Source: Vreelandella titanicae BH1
Lineage (GTDB): Bacteria; Pseudomonadota; Gammaproteobacteria; Pseudomonadales; Halomonadaceae
Length of the DNA stretch: 64,000 bases
Direction of reading: 5' to 3'
Assembly: GCF_000336575.1 (NCBI RefSeq)
Contig: NZ_AOPO01000017.1
Span: 29,374-93,373 of the forward strand
Under the pieces are notes generated by a model. It saw nothing but the letters and a program-made list of their open reading frames with translations, was not told where the DNA came from and did not search any database. A program made the position numbers and the translations under genes. Shown piece after piece: positions 1 through 9,144 of this stretch. Each line of letters begins with the position of its first letter. The first letter of the stretch is position 1.

Positions 1-1
1 C

Positions 2-736
2 CCGCTGCTGCACGTTGATACCCGTTGGAAGTTCCGGGCTATGTATGAATTCCGCGACAATATGGCGGAAGAGATTGGTATGGATCTGCTGGTGCATATC
101 AATCCGGAAGGTGTCGAGAAGGACATCAATCCGTTTACCCACGGCTCGGCGATTCATACCGACATAATGAAGACCGAAGGCTTGAAGCAGGCGCTGGATA
201 AGTATGGCTTTGATGCGGCTTTCGGCGGCGCCCGGCGCGATGAGGAAAAGTCTCGCGCCAAGGAACGTATTTTTTCGTTCCGTACCGCACAGCACCGCTG
301 GGATCCTAAAAATCAGCGTCCGGAGTTATGGAAGCTCTATAACACCCGTAAGAATGGCAAAGAGTCGATTCGCGTATTTCCGATCTCCAACTGGACCGAG
401 TTGGATATCTGGCAGTACATCTATCTGCAGAATATCCCCATTGTACCGCTCTACTATGCCGCTGAACGGCCGGTGGTGGAGCGCGATGGCGCGCTGATTA
501 TGGTCGATGATGAACGCATGCCGTTAGAGCCGGGTGAAGTGCCCATGATGCGTAAAGTACGTTTTCGCACGTTGGGGTGTTACCCGCTAACCGGTGCGGT
601 TGAATCAGAAGCGGATACCCTGCCTGCCATTATTCAAGAAATGTTGTTGACCAAAACATCCGAGCGTCAGGGCCGGGTGATTGATAGCGATAGCGCGGCA
701 TCCATGGAGAAGAAGAAGCAAGAGGGGTATTTTTAA
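2..736 (+). CDS. cysD: Sulfate adenylyltransferase subunit 2 (CysD), 5' end cut by the window
   Basis: The small, catalytic subunit of ATP sulfurylase. It adenylylates sulfate to APS together with the GTPase subunit CysN. The frame is open to base 2, and the first visible residues (PLLHVDTRWKF) read straight into the next in-frame Met at 41, so the gene begins upstream of the window and 41 is not the start. The PP-loop ATP-pyrophosphatase family is recognised from the GGARRDEEKSRAKERIFSFR region, the NWTELDIW segment and the typical CysD C-terminus ending in KKKQEGYF. The stop TAA shares its last base with the ATG of cysNC (TAATG), so the two are translationally coupled. I am confident of identity; only the N-terminal part is missing. 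Confidence 0.96.
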   Translation, partial: PLLHVDTRWKFRAMYEFRDNMAEEIGMDLLVHINPEGVEKDINPFTHGSAIHTDIMKTEGLKQALDKYGFDAAFGGARRDEEKSRAKERIFSFRTAQHRWDPKNQRPELWKLYNTRKNGKESIRVFPISNWTELDIWQYIYLQNIPIVPLYYAAERPVVERDGALIMVDDERMPLEPGEVPMMRKVRFRTLGCYPLTGAVESEADTLPAIIQEMLLTKTSERQGRVIDSDSAASMEKKKQEGYF

Positions 737-2640
737 TGTCTCACTCATCTGACCTGATTGCTGGCGATATCGAAGGCTACCTGAAAGCCCATGAGCATAA
801 AGGCTTGCTGCGCTTCATTACTTGCGGCAGCGTGGACGACGGCAAAAGTACCCTGATTGGCCGACTGTTGTTTGAGTCCAAGTTGCTGTTTGAAGATCAA
901 CTGGCGGCCATTGAAGCGGACTCGAAAAAATACGGCACCCAGGGTGGCGAGATGGATTTTGCGCTGCTGGTGGATGGCCTGGCCGCAGAGCGTGAACAGG
1001 GCATTACCATTGATGTGGCTTACCGTTTCTTCTCGACCGAAAAGCGCAAGTTCATCGTAGCGGATACCCCAGGCCACGAGCAGTACACCCGCAACATGGT
1101 TACCGGGGCTTCTACTGCCGACGCGGCTATTTTGATGGTCGACGCACGCCATGGGATTTTGACGCAAACCCGCCGCCATAGCTTTTTGATGTCGTTAATG
1201 GGCATGCGCCACGTGGTGGTGGCCATTAACAAGATGGATTTGGTCGACTACTCCAAAGCGCGTTTTGATCAGATCGTCGAAGAATACCGTGCTTTCGCCA
1301 AACAGCTGGGGTTGGAGAACATCACCTTCATTCCTATGTCGGCGCTGAAGGGCGACAACGTCATAGAACACAGCGCTAAAATGCCTTGGTACCACGGTAC
1401 GACGCTGCTGGGTTACCTGGAAACGGTCGAGCTGGATGCGGAGCACCTTCAGCGCTCTCCTTTCCGCATGCCCGTGCAGTGGGTCAATCGGCCCAACCTG
1501 GATTTCCGCGGTTTTACCGGCATGGTGGCCAGCGGTGTGGTGCACCCGGGTGATCAAATCCGCGTTCAGCCTTCTGGCAATACCAGCACTGTTTCACGGA
1601 TTTATACCCTGGATGGTGACCTGGATGAGGCCGTGGCCGGGCAGTCCATCACACTGTTGCTGGAAGATGAGATTGATATTTCCCGTGGCGATGTGATTTC
1701 CGGCGTAGACCAGCCAGCCCACACCGCCGACCAGTTTGAAACCACCCTGGTGTGGATGCACGAAGCGCCGCTGTTGCCGGGTCGCCCATACTTGATGAAG
1801 CTGGGCACCCAAACGGTTTCGGCGACCGTGACGGATATCAAGTATCAGGTTAACGTGAATACCCTGGAACACACAGCGAGCAAGCAGCTTGATCTGAACG
1901 GTATTGGTATTTGTACCCTAAGCCTTAACCGTGCCGTTGCCTTCGATGCCTATAAAGACAACCACGATACTGGCGGCTTTATCCTCATCGACCGTATGAG
2001 CAACAATACGGTTGGCGCAGGCATGCTGCACTTCGCCTTGCGGCGTAGCCAGAATATACACATGCAGCATGTAGATATTGATAAGCAGGCGCGTGCGTTA
2101 GCAAAAGCCCAGAAGCCCGCCGTGCTGTGGTTCACCGGGCTTTCCGGGGCGGGTAAATCGACCATTGCTAACCTGGTCGAGAAAAAACTCTTTGCCCACG
2201 GCCAGCATACTTATCTGCTGGATGGCGATAACGTGCGCCACGGCTTGAATCGTGATTTAGGCTTTACCGATGCTGACCGCGTTGAAAATGTTCGCAGGGT
2301 AGCGGAAACCGCCAAGCTAATGGTGGATGCCGGGCTGATTGTGATGTCGGCATTTATCTCGCCATTCCGCAGCGAGCGCCAATTGGCGCGGGATCTGTTG
2401 GAAACGGGCGAGTTCATCGAGATTTTTGTCGATGCTCCGCTGGATGTTGTTGAGGCGCGTGATCCGAAAGGCCTCTACAAAAAAGCCCGCCGTGGAGAGC
2501 TGAAAAACTTCACAGGCATTGATTCCGCTTACGAAGCGCCTGAGGCGCCGGATGTTCATCTGAAAACATCCGAAATGGACGCGGAAGCAGCAGCGGACGC
2601 CGTGATCGCTGCATTGCGTGAACGTGGAATGATCAGCTGA
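736..2640 (+). CDS. cysNC: Bifunctional sulfate adenylyltransferase subunit 1 / APS kinase (CysNC)
   Basis: A 634-residue fusion of the ATP sulfurylase GTPase subunit (CysN, about 1-450) with APS kinase (CysC, about 455-634). Together with CysD it converts sulfate to APS and then PAPS. CysN motifs are the P-loop GSVDDGKST, DTPGHEQYTRNM and NKMD, typical of translation-factor-type GTPases. The CysC part has its own P-loop GLSGAGKST near residue 467, followed by DGDNVRHGLNRDLGF. The start codon overlaps the cysD stop. Fusion of CysN and CysC is common in proteobacteria. PAPS can feed cysteine synthesis or sulfation of polysaccharides, but no sulfotransferase is seen in the window. Confidence 0.97.
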   Translation: MSHSSDLIAGDIEGYLKAHEHKGLLRFITCGSVDDGKSTLIGRLLFESKLLFEDQLAAIEADSKKYGTQGGEMDFALLVDGLAAEREQGITIDVAYRFFSTEKRKFIVADTPGHEQYTRNMVTGASTADAAILMVDARHGILTQTRRHSFLMSLMGMRHVVVAINKMDLVDYSKARFDQIVEEYRAFAKQLGLENITFIPMSALKGDNVIEHSAKMPWYHGTTLLGYLETVELDAEHLQRSPFRMPVQWVNRPNLDFRGFTGMVASGVVHPGDQIRVQPSGNTSTVSRIYTLDGDLDEAVAGQSITLLLEDEIDISRGDVISGVDQPAHTADQFETTLVWMHEAPLLPGRPYLMKLGTQTVSATVTDIKYQVNVNTLEHTASKQLDLNGIGICTLSLNRAVAFDAYKDNHDTGGFILIDRMSNNTVGAGMLHFALRRSQNIHMQHVDIDKQARALAKAQKPAVLWFTGLSGAGKSTIANLVEKKLFAHGQHTYLLDGDNVRHGLNRDLGFTDADRVENVRRVAETAKLMVDAGLIVMSAFISPFRSERQLARDLLETGEFIEIFVDAPLDVVEARDPKGLYKKARRGELKNFTGIDSAYEAPEAPDVHLKTSEMDAEAAADAVIAALRERGMIS

Positions 2641-2652
2641 TTTGAATGCGCT

Positions 2653-2699
2653 AGCTGCCAAGTAGCGGCCAATCCTGGCCACTACTTGGCAGCTTTTTT
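2653..2699 (+). terminator. Rho-independent terminator after cysNC
   Basis: An 18-bp stem (AGCTGCCAAGTAG plus GGCC, one mismatch) with a 6-nt AATCCT loop and the matching arm ending in CTTGGCAGCT is followed directly by TTTTTT. It lies 13 bases after the cysNC stop. It separates the cysDNC operon from cysQ. Confidence 0.93.
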
Positions 2700-2765
2700 A
2701 TGCAAGGGCTGGGTCGTAAGGACTGAGCCTTATGGCAGGGTTCTGCCTGATGGAGGGATTAGAAT

Positions 2766-3539
2766 ATGGCGCTTATTGATCAAGCACTGCTGGATGCCGT
2801 TGAAGGCATAGCTCGCGAAGCTGGCGACGCCATCATGAGCGTTTACGCCCGCGAGTTCAGTGTGGAAGAGAAGGAAGATAAAAGCCCGTTAACCGAGGCA
2901 GATAAAGCGGCGCACAACGTTATTGTGCGCAGTTTGCAGGCGCTGCCGGTGCAGATCCCGATCCTCTCTGAAGAGGACATAGAGGGTTTTTCCGGTGCTG
3001 ATGCTGAGGGCCGCTACTGGCTAGTCGACCCGCTGGATGGCACCAAAGAGTTCATCAAGCGTAACGGTGAGTTCACCGTCAATATTGCCCTGATTGAAAA
3101 CGGTAAGCCGGTGCTCGGCGTGGTGACTGCGCCAGCGCTGGAGGTGGGCTATGTGGCCGCGCGGGGGCTGGGCGCGTTTAAGGTTGAAGCCGATGGTAGT
3201 CGTAAGGCCATTTCCGTGGCAGGCAAGCCTAAAGAGGGCGTAACGTGGCGCGTGGTGGGTAGCCGTTCGCACCCCAGCCCTGATTTGGCCGCTTGGTTGG
3301 AACAGTTGGGTGAGCACACCATGCTGCCCATGGGTAGTTCGTTAAAGTTGTGCATCATTGCCGAAGGTTTCGCCGATGCCTACCCACGTTTGGGCCCCAC
3401 CTGTTTGTGGGATACCGGCGCCGCTCATGCGGTTGTGCTCGAAGCTGGCGGCCGGGTAGAAACCCTGGAAGGCACCGCGCTTAGCTACGCCAACCCCAGC
3501 GAAAAGCTCAACCCCTATTTTGTGGTGTGGGGGCATTAA
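2766..3539 (+). CDS. cysQ: 3'(2'),5'-bisphosphate nucleotidase CysQ
   Basis: A 257-residue inositol-monophosphatase-superfamily enzyme that dephosphorylates PAP (and PAPS), recycling the by-product of PAPS use. The metal-binding and catalytic motif is seen as VDPLDGTKEF near residue 88, with an upstream EED, and the second signature as LWDTGAAHAVVLEAGG near residue 215. The ATG at 2766 has a good Shine-Dalgarno (GGAGG at 2752). It is a separate transcription unit behind the cysNC terminator but functionally belongs with it. Length and motifs are normal for CysQ. Confidence 0.94.
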   Translation: MALIDQALLDAVEGIAREAGDAIMSVYAREFSVEEKEDKSPLTEADKAAHNVIVRSLQALPVQIPILSEEDIEGFSGADAEGRYWLVDPLDGTKEFIKRNGEFTVNIALIENGKPVLGVVTAPALEVGYVAARGLGAFKVEADGSRKAISVAGKPKEGVTWRVVGSRSHPSPDLAAWLEQLGEHTMLPMGSSLKLCIIAEGFADAYPRLGPTCLWDTGAAHAVVLEAGGRVETLEGTALSYANPSEKLNPYFVVWGH

Positions 3540-3594
3540 GCCAAGGCGCCACCGGTATTTGTTTTGCCAACCTTCTCGGTATCGGTGGTTTTCA

Positions 3595-3756
3595 TAGCGC
3601 GTGGTAAGCGAAGCGCACCCGCGGAAGCAGCGCGAAGCGGTGCCGGGGTCGGTCCGTGCAGGCGATGATGGTTCGGTGCCATTGGGCGTCGTTCCGCCGC
3701 CACCCGCGGGTGCCTCGAAACGCTCGCGGAGCTCGCTTTCTCGTTACCACGCGCTA
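3595..3756 (+). repeat. Palindromic repeat element, complete copy A (162 bp)
   Basis: Starts TAGCGCGTGGTAAGCGAAG and ends CTCGTTACCACGCGCTA, so the ends are an inverted repeat. The same 162-bp unit recurs at 22019-22180 and 23052-23213, with partial or diverged copies at 3792, 17787, 21923, 22236, 22877, 23268 and 42705. It looks like a REP/BIME-type element served by the RAYT encoded at 23331-23852 (inference). Short frames inside it are not genes. Confidence 0.85.
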
Positions 3757-3791
3757 CGGTATGTGCACTAACTTGGTATCGGTGGTTTTCG

Positions 3792-3952
3792 TAGCGCGTG
3801 GTAAGCGAAGCGCACCCGCGGAAGCAGCGCGAAGCGGTGCCGGGGTCGGTCCGTGTAGGCGATGATGGTTCGGTTCCACGGAGCGTCGTTCCGACGCCTT
3901 TCGCAGGCGCCTCATTATGTTCGTTTCTATCACAAACTCGTTGCCACGCTAT
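3792..3952 (+). repeat. Palindromic repeat element, copy B (diverged right half)
   Basis: The left ~110 bases match copy A closely. The right half is degenerate (ends near TTGCCACGCTATA). Copies A and B lie in direct orientation, separated by 35 bases, in the cysQ-glmM gap. Confidence 0.8.
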
Positions 3953-3971
3953 ACGAGACCTATAATCCTGT

Positions 3972-4033
3972 ATTCACGATTCACGATTCACGATTCACGA
4001 TTCACGATTCACGATTCACGATTCACGATTCAC
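3972..4033 (+). repeat. 7-bp tandem repeat (ATTCACG)n just upstream of glmM
   Basis: Eight perfect head-to-tail copies of ATTCACG plus a partial ninth (ATTCAC), ending 18 bases before the glmM ATG. It fills the place where the glmM promoter or leader would be expected. Perfect copies and a non-triplet unit suggest slippage-prone DNA that could alter leader length. Confidence 0.97.
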
Positions 4034-4051
4034 TTTTAAGGTTACTAAATA

Positions 4052-5389
4052 ATGCGTAAATATTTCGGTACTGACGGTGTGCGCGGTCGCGTGGGGGAGT
4101 TTCCCATGACGCCTGATTTTGCTATGAAGTTGGGTTGGGCCGCAGGGCAGGTGTTGGGTGCTGAAGGTGTTAGAGAAGTGTTAATTGGTAAAGATACCCG
4201 TGCCAGTGGGTATATGTTGGAATCCGCGTTAGAGGCGGGCTTTTCCGCGGCGGGTGTTAATGTTGCCCTGGTGGGGCCGTTGCCGACCCCCGGCGTTGCC
4301 TATTTAACTTCTACCTTCCGTGCGGATGCGGGGGTAGTGATTAGCGCGTCGCATAATCCTTTTGATGATAATGGTATTAAGATTTTCGGGCAGGGCGGTC
4401 AGAAGCTTAATGATATCCAAGAGCAGGAAATAGAGCGCTGGTTACAAGTAGCCATTGACGGCGGCATGACCTGCGTTAGCTCCGAGAAACTAGGTAAGGC
4501 GCGCCGTATTGATGATGCCGCTGGCCGTTATACCGAATACTGCAAGGCTAACCTGCCAGGGCACTTGAGTTTGAATGGCCTGAAAATTGTTGTGGATAGT
4601 GCCAATGGCGCGGGTTACCGAGTGGGCCCGGCGGTTTTCCGTGAGTTAGGCGCCGAGTTAATTAGTATTCACGACAAGCCCAATGGTCTCAACATTAACG
4701 AAAACTGCGGCGCTACCTCTATGCAAAGCCTGTGCGATGCAGTGCTCGCCCATCAGGCGGATATGGGTATCGCTTTGGATGGCGATGCTGACCGCCTGAT
4801 GATGGTGGATCATACGGGGGCCGTGGTAGACGGCGATGAGCTTTTATACTTGCTTGCGAAAGATGCGAAGCGCGCGGGCTACACCGGCGGTGTAGTGGGT
4901 ACCCAAATGAGTAATTTGGGGCTTGAGCAGGCGCTTAATGGATTGAATATTCCTTTTAAGCGCGCCAAAGTAGGCGACCGCTATGTGCTGGAACAGTTAA
5001 ACGCCATGGGCTGGCGGTTAGGTGGGGAAGGCTCTGGTCACTTGCTAAGCCTGGATCATGCATCCACTGGCGATGCGATCATCGCCTCACTGCGCGTGCT
5101 GGCTAGTTTGTTAGAGCAACAGGCAACGCTGTATGACGCCAAACAGGGTATGCACAAACTCCCGCAAACCTTAATTAATGTGCGTTATACCGCCCAAGCA
5201 GGGCATGATCCTCTTGATACCCCAGCGGTACTGCAAGCCGTCGCACTGGTAGAACGGCAGCTTGGCCAAGCGGGCCGCGTGCTGCTGCGTAAATCTGGTA
5301 CCGAACCATTGATTCGCGTGATGGTCGAGGCTGTAGATGCTGATCGGGCGCAAGGCAGTGCCCAGCAAATTGCTGATGCGTTTTCTTAG
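4052..5389 (+). CDS. glmM: Phosphoglucosamine mutase GlmM
   Basis: A 445-residue enzyme converting glucosamine-6-phosphate to glucosamine-1-phosphate, the step before GlmU on the way to UDP-GlcNAc. It begins MRKYFGTDGVRG as GlmM does. The phosphoserine loop ISASHNPFDDNGIK is near residue 100, the Mg-binding DGDADRL near 243, the sugar-binding GEGSGH near 329 and the phosphate-binding RKSGTEPLIRVMVE near 413. An AAGG Shine-Dalgarno lies about 10 bases before the ATG. In many gammaproteobacteria glmM follows folP; here it stands at the head of a polysaccharide block, behind repeats, so it may be a relocated or second copy (cannot be tested here). Confidence 0.95.
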   Translation: MRKYFGTDGVRGRVGEFPMTPDFAMKLGWAAGQVLGAEGVREVLIGKDTRASGYMLESALEAGFSAAGVNVALVGPLPTPGVAYLTSTFRADAGVVISASHNPFDDNGIKIFGQGGQKLNDIQEQEIERWLQVAIDGGMTCVSSEKLGKARRIDDAAGRYTEYCKANLPGHLSLNGLKIVVDSANGAGYRVGPAVFRELGAELISIHDKPNGLNINENCGATSMQSLCDAVLAHQADMGIALDGDADRLMMVDHTGAVVDGDELLYLLAKDAKRAGYTGGVVGTQMSNLGLEQALNGLNIPFKRAKVGDRYVLEQLNAMGWRLGGEGSGHLLSLDHASTGDAIIASLRVLASLLEQQATLYDAKQGMHKLPQTLINVRYTAQAGHDPLDTPAVLQAVALVERQLGQAGRVLLRKSGTEPLIRVMVEAVDADRAQGSAQQIADAFS

Positions 5390-5430
5390 GCGAACAAGAT
5401 AGGTTCTCCTGTTACACGAGGTAATGACTT

Positions 5431-7098
5431 TTGACATCATCTTCAACGCTTAGCTTGCCCCCTGAGCATAAGACAGAGAGGCATTTGTCAGATATCGCGG
5501 ACATCGAGCAAAGCCCTTGGTTTGATGCTGACTGGTATATGATGCAATACCCCGATGTGGCTGTTTCCGGTATGTCGCCCGCGCAGCACTACCTGCTGCT
5601 GGGAGAGGCCTGGGGTCGAAAAGCTGGCCCGCGTTTTGATGCCGAGTATTACCGTAATCAACATCAGGATATCGCTAAGGCGGGCGTTAGCCCCTTGCTC
5701 CATTTTACGCGTAATGGAGAAAAAGAGGGGCGCATGCCGGTTGATCTACTTGCGCACCAGGTTGAGGATCTACTTTGGCAACAGGCTGGTACCTCGACGC
5801 AATTATCAACACTGAAAGGCCTACTTACTCATCAAGACCCCTGGGAAGTCAGCTATGCAGCATGGGCGCTGGGGCGTTGGTATGCTTGGCAAGGTGAGTG
5901 GCAGCGCTGCGCTGAGGTATTGTCACGCCGCCATCAACTACACGATGTTAAGCCCGCTACGGCGGCTCCCTGTTTATTAGAGGTGGAAGCCCTGATCAAC
6001 GACGGTCAGCTCGTGGAATCTTGGCAGCGTATCCAGCAGTTAATGGCCGCATTCCCCGACTACCCTGATACCTCCCTGGCGCTCGCTAATTTGTTGGCAG
6101 TGCAGGCCGCTGCTCAAGCAGGGGGGGCAGCCACGCCTCCAGCGTCTTCACAGGCCCACGCGCTAACGGAGCAGTTTCGTTTACAGCACATTAACGCGCT
6201 GTTTAGCCGTGCCAATCACTATCCGCTCGTGCTTAAAGATGCTAACCAGCCCTTAACGCTCGATAACTTAACGCACGAAAACACAGCAGAGGCTCGTTCT
6301 TCTGCGCGTGAGAGCGGTGAATTGGTCAGCGTCATTGTGCCGTTATTTAATGCAGAGGCTCACTTGGCAACGGCACTGCGCAGTCTGGCTGCGCAGTCTT
6401 ATGCCAATATAGAGGTTATCGTGGTCGACGATGCGTCTACAGATGACTCGTTAGCCGTGGCCCAAGCATTTAGCCAGCAGGATTCCCGCTTTCGAGTGCT
6501 AACTCAGCCCACCAATCAGGGGGCTTACGCGGCGCGTAACCGAGGTTTGGCGGCAGCGAAGGGGGAATATATCACCGTTCATGATAGTGATGATTGGTCG
6601 CATCCTCAAAAGCTTGAAGTGCAGGTAGCAGGCTTGGAAAGCAAGCCAGAGTGGCAGGCATGCTTTAGTGATTGGGTTCGCTGTTCTACTGAAATGCTCT
6701 TTACTCGTTGGCGTGTTGAAGCGATGGATGGGTGGATTTATCGCAATACGTCATCATTTATGTTTCGGCGGAAGGTTTTTGAAACATTAGGGTTTTGGGA
6801 CGTTGTCAGAGTGGATGCTGATGCTGAGTACTTTCAGCGCTTTACGACTGCCTTTGGCGCTAAATCCTTTGGTGGTGTTAAGAGAGGCGTTCCGCTGGCC
6901 TTTGGCCGTAGCTTGCCCACCTCGCTTAGCCAGGCAGGCCCCACGCACTTAGTTACCCAGTTTAACGGGGTGCGCAGTGATTACCGCTATGCGGCGGCTC
7001 AATGGCACGAGAGTGCCGAACAGCCAAGTGATTTGTACCTGCCGGCTAACCCTGATGTTCGCCCCTTTCCAGCACCGGCTGCCAACTTGCCCGGTTGA
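5431..7098 (+). CDS. GT2 glycosyltransferase with N-terminal tandem 'FD..YY..YPDV' module
   Basis: A 555-residue cytoplasmic glycosyltransferase. The start is taken as TTG at 5431: GAGG at 5418 gives 9-base spacing, and the nearby ATG at 5424 is in a frame that closes at once. Residues about 29-100 hold two copies of a ~37-residue unit (WFDADWYMMQYPDVAVSG, then FDAEYYRNQHQDIAKAG, each ending G-x-x-x-GR). Residues about 100-280 are of unknown fold, partly helical. The GT2 (GT-A) domain starts near 290 (VSVIVPLFNAEAHL, VVDDASTDDS, then HDSDDW, the acidic metal-binding motif). First of three neighbours sharing the N-terminal module, so probably part of one polymer-assembly complex (inference). 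Donor and acceptor unknown. Confidence 0.88.
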   Translation: MTSSSTLSLPPEHKTERHLSDIADIEQSPWFDADWYMMQYPDVAVSGMSPAQHYLLLGEAWGRKAGPRFDAEYYRNQHQDIAKAGVSPLLHFTRNGEKEGRMPVDLLAHQVEDLLWQQAGTSTQLSTLKGLLTHQDPWEVSYAAWALGRWYAWQGEWQRCAEVLSRRHQLHDVKPATAAPCLLEVEALINDGQLVESWQRIQQLMAAFPDYPDTSLALANLLAVQAAAQAGGAATPPASSQAHALTEQFRLQHINALFSRANHYPLVLKDANQPLTLDNLTHENTAEARSSARESGELVSVIVPLFNAEAHLATALRSLAAQSYANIEVIVVDDASTDDSLAVAQAFSQQDSRFRVLTQPTNQGAYAARNRGLAAAKGEYITVHDSDDWSHPQKLEVQVAGLESKPEWQACFSDWVRCSTEMLFTRWRVEAMDGWIYRNTSSFMFRRKVFETLGFWDVVRVDADAEYFQRFTTAFGAKSFGGVKRGVPLAFGRSLPTSLSQAGPTHLVTQFNGVRSDYRYAAAQWHESAEQPSDLYLPANPDVRPFPAPAANLPG

Positions 7099-7141
7099 GC
7101 TGGTATCCTATTGCCCATTTATTACGTGTTAGGAATTCATT

Positions 7142-9142
7142 GTGAGCCAGCAACAGCATTCGGTAGCGGCCAACGCTACACAAGACCTTGCTATCAAGCC
7201 TTCTATCAATACGTTAGCCCAGGGATCCATGTTTTGGCAGCCTGATTACCGTGAGGCATCTCCCTGGCTGGAACATCTACCGTTTCTGTTTTGGTTGGTA
7301 GAGGCGTTGCGGCCACAGCAGGCAGTGGGCCTGGGGGTAGAGAGCGTCGCGCACTTTGCGGTTTGCCAAGCGGCCTCACGGCTTCGGCTGGGTACGCGTT
7401 GCTTTATGGTGGGAGTGCATGAGGAAGATGCAGCAAGCAAGCAGGATGCCGAGGCTATTCGGGCCTATGCCGCTGATCATTTCTCTACAATCAGTCAGTG
7501 GCTAGAGGCGACTCCCATCCGGGCGATTGACCAGTTCGATGAGGGCTCAATCGACCTGCTACTGCTGCATGTTGAAGCCGATGACAACAGCGTGGATTAT
7601 CTGCTGGATCGCTGGTTATCCAAGCTTTCAACTCAGGGTGTCGTGGTAGTGCCAGGGGTTGCCCGCCGCGAGCCAGGTTGCCTTGTGTTCCGTGCTTTTG
7701 AAACCCTTAAAGCCCGCTACCCGCACTTTGTGTTTCACCATGCCGGTGGGCTGGGGATTATTGCGGTAGGTAATAATCTGCCCCCGCTGCTTAAAAACCT
7801 TTTAGGCGCGCTGGAGTCGGCGGCCTCTACGCAGGTGGTGCAGGATGTTTTCGCCCGCCTGGGTCGCAGTTGCCAGGATAAAGTGACTGTGCGCCACCAG
7901 CAGGCTCTTTCACAGGCCTTGGAAACCCGAGTTAACGAACAGGCGAGCAACCTGGCGGCTGCCGAACAGCGGGTAAATGAGCAGGAAGAGCATTTACAGC
8001 AGGTGGGTGAAGAGCGCGATAAGCTGAAAGCGCGCCTTGAGCAGCAGGAGTCACGGTTTGCTCAGGAGCGTGGTCGTTTAGCTGAAAGGGTAAGCTCCCT
8101 TGAAGAGTTTAATGACGAGCTGAAAAAAGAGTTGATGCGCCAGCGTGAACAGGGCGAACGCCAAGCGAATGAGGCCCGTGAGTATGCCCAGGCGTTGAAA
8201 GCTAGCGAACATGCACTCATCAAAGCTCAGCAAGAAGTAGATGAACATAAGCGGACGCTGGAAACTCGCTTTAGTGAACTGGCAAAACTAACCAGCCTAC
8301 TCGAAGCCAATGAACAGAGCTTGCGTAGCGCCCATGAAGAAAACACTGGGTTAACTAACAAGCTGCAAAAAACCGAGACCTCGCTTCAGGCGCGCTTTAA
8401 TGAACTGGGCCAACTGACCCGTAAGCTTCAGGAGTCTGAAAAGAACTATTCAGATGTTGAACAACAGCTGGCGCAGCAAAAGAAAGAACACGCCACGCTT
8501 TCTGCTCAATTGAAAGCGGCTACTGAGCGCGAAAAAGAAGCGCTTAGCGCTGTGGATGAGCGTTTCCGCGAGCTAGCTGTGCTAACCGAACTGCTAGAGA
8601 AGAACGACTCGCAACGCGACCAGTTGGAACGCGAACTTGATGATACAAAATCTGCTAACCAGAAACTTGAAGTGGACGCTAAAGCCAACCGCGAAACGCA
8701 GGCCCAGCAGCGTCGCGAAATAGAGCGTCAATCTCATGAGTTAGCCAATCTAGTGGATCAGCTAGAAGCTCTGCGAGCAGCAGCACCTAGTGCTGATACG
8801 TCTACTCAAGCGGAGTTAAGCGCCCCCAAAAGTGTTGCTAAAGCCCCACCGCTGACAAAGCGAGCGATCAAGCGGCAGGTCGCGTTAATCGAAGCGAGTC
8901 AGTGGTTCGACGCTAAGTGGTATTTAGCGCAATACCCTGATATTGCTCGTGATAGCAAAATGTCGGCGAATCCTGCCCGCCACTATCTGTTGATGGGCGG
9001 TTTCGAAGGGCGTAACCCTAGCCCGGGGTTTGATTCAGCTTACTATTTGGCTCACAACCCAGATGTGGTGGAAAGTGGTATCAACCCGCTGATTCACTAC
9101 CTCAAGTTCGGCGAAAAAGAGCAACGTAGCGTAAAGGGGTAA
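7142..9142 (+). CDS. Methyltransferase-like domain + long coiled coil + C-terminal 'FD..YY..YPDV' module
   Basis: 666 residues, GTG start. Residues about 25-225 resemble a class I SAM-dependent methyltransferase of the type found in O-antigen and capsule clusters (GLGVES in place of a glycine-rich SAM loop, then SIDLLLLHVEADD); the SAM loop is not canonical, so activity is uncertain. Residues about 260-570 are a long Gln/Glu/Lys-rich coiled coil. The last ~70 residues carry two copies of the module seen at the N-terminus of the preceding GT2 (WFDAKWYLAQYPDIARD and FDSAYYLAHNPDVVESG). The layout resembles coiled-coil scaffold or chain-length proteins of the WbdD type, which is an analogy only. 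Two bases separate it from the next gene, so they are co-translated. Confidence 0.82.
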   Translation: MSQQQHSVAANATQDLAIKPSINTLAQGSMFWQPDYREASPWLEHLPFLFWLVEALRPQQAVGLGVESVAHFAVCQAASRLRLGTRCFMVGVHEEDAASKQDAEAIRAYAADHFSTISQWLEATPIRAIDQFDEGSIDLLLLHVEADDNSVDYLLDRWLSKLSTQGVVVVPGVARREPGCLVFRAFETLKARYPHFVFHHAGGLGIIAVGNNLPPLLKNLLGALESAASTQVVQDVFARLGRSCQDKVTVRHQQALSQALETRVNEQASNLAAAEQRVNEQEEHLQQVGEERDKLKARLEQQESRFAQERGRLAERVSSLEEFNDELKKELMRQREQGERQANEAREYAQALKASEHALIKAQQEVDEHKRTLETRFSELAKLTSLLEANEQSLRSAHEENTGLTNKLQKTETSLQARFNELGQLTRKLQESEKNYSDVEQQLAQQKKEHATLSAQLKAATEREKEALSAVDERFRELAVLTELLEKNDSQRDQLERELDDTKSANQKLEVDAKANRETQAQQRREIERQSHELANLVDQLEALRAAAPSADTSTQAELSAPKSVAKAPPLTKRAIKRQVALIEASQWFDAKWYLAQYPDIARDSKMSANPARHYLLMGGFEGRNPSPGFDSAYYLAHNPDVVESGINPLIHYLKFGEKEQRSVKG

Positions 9143-9144
9143 TA

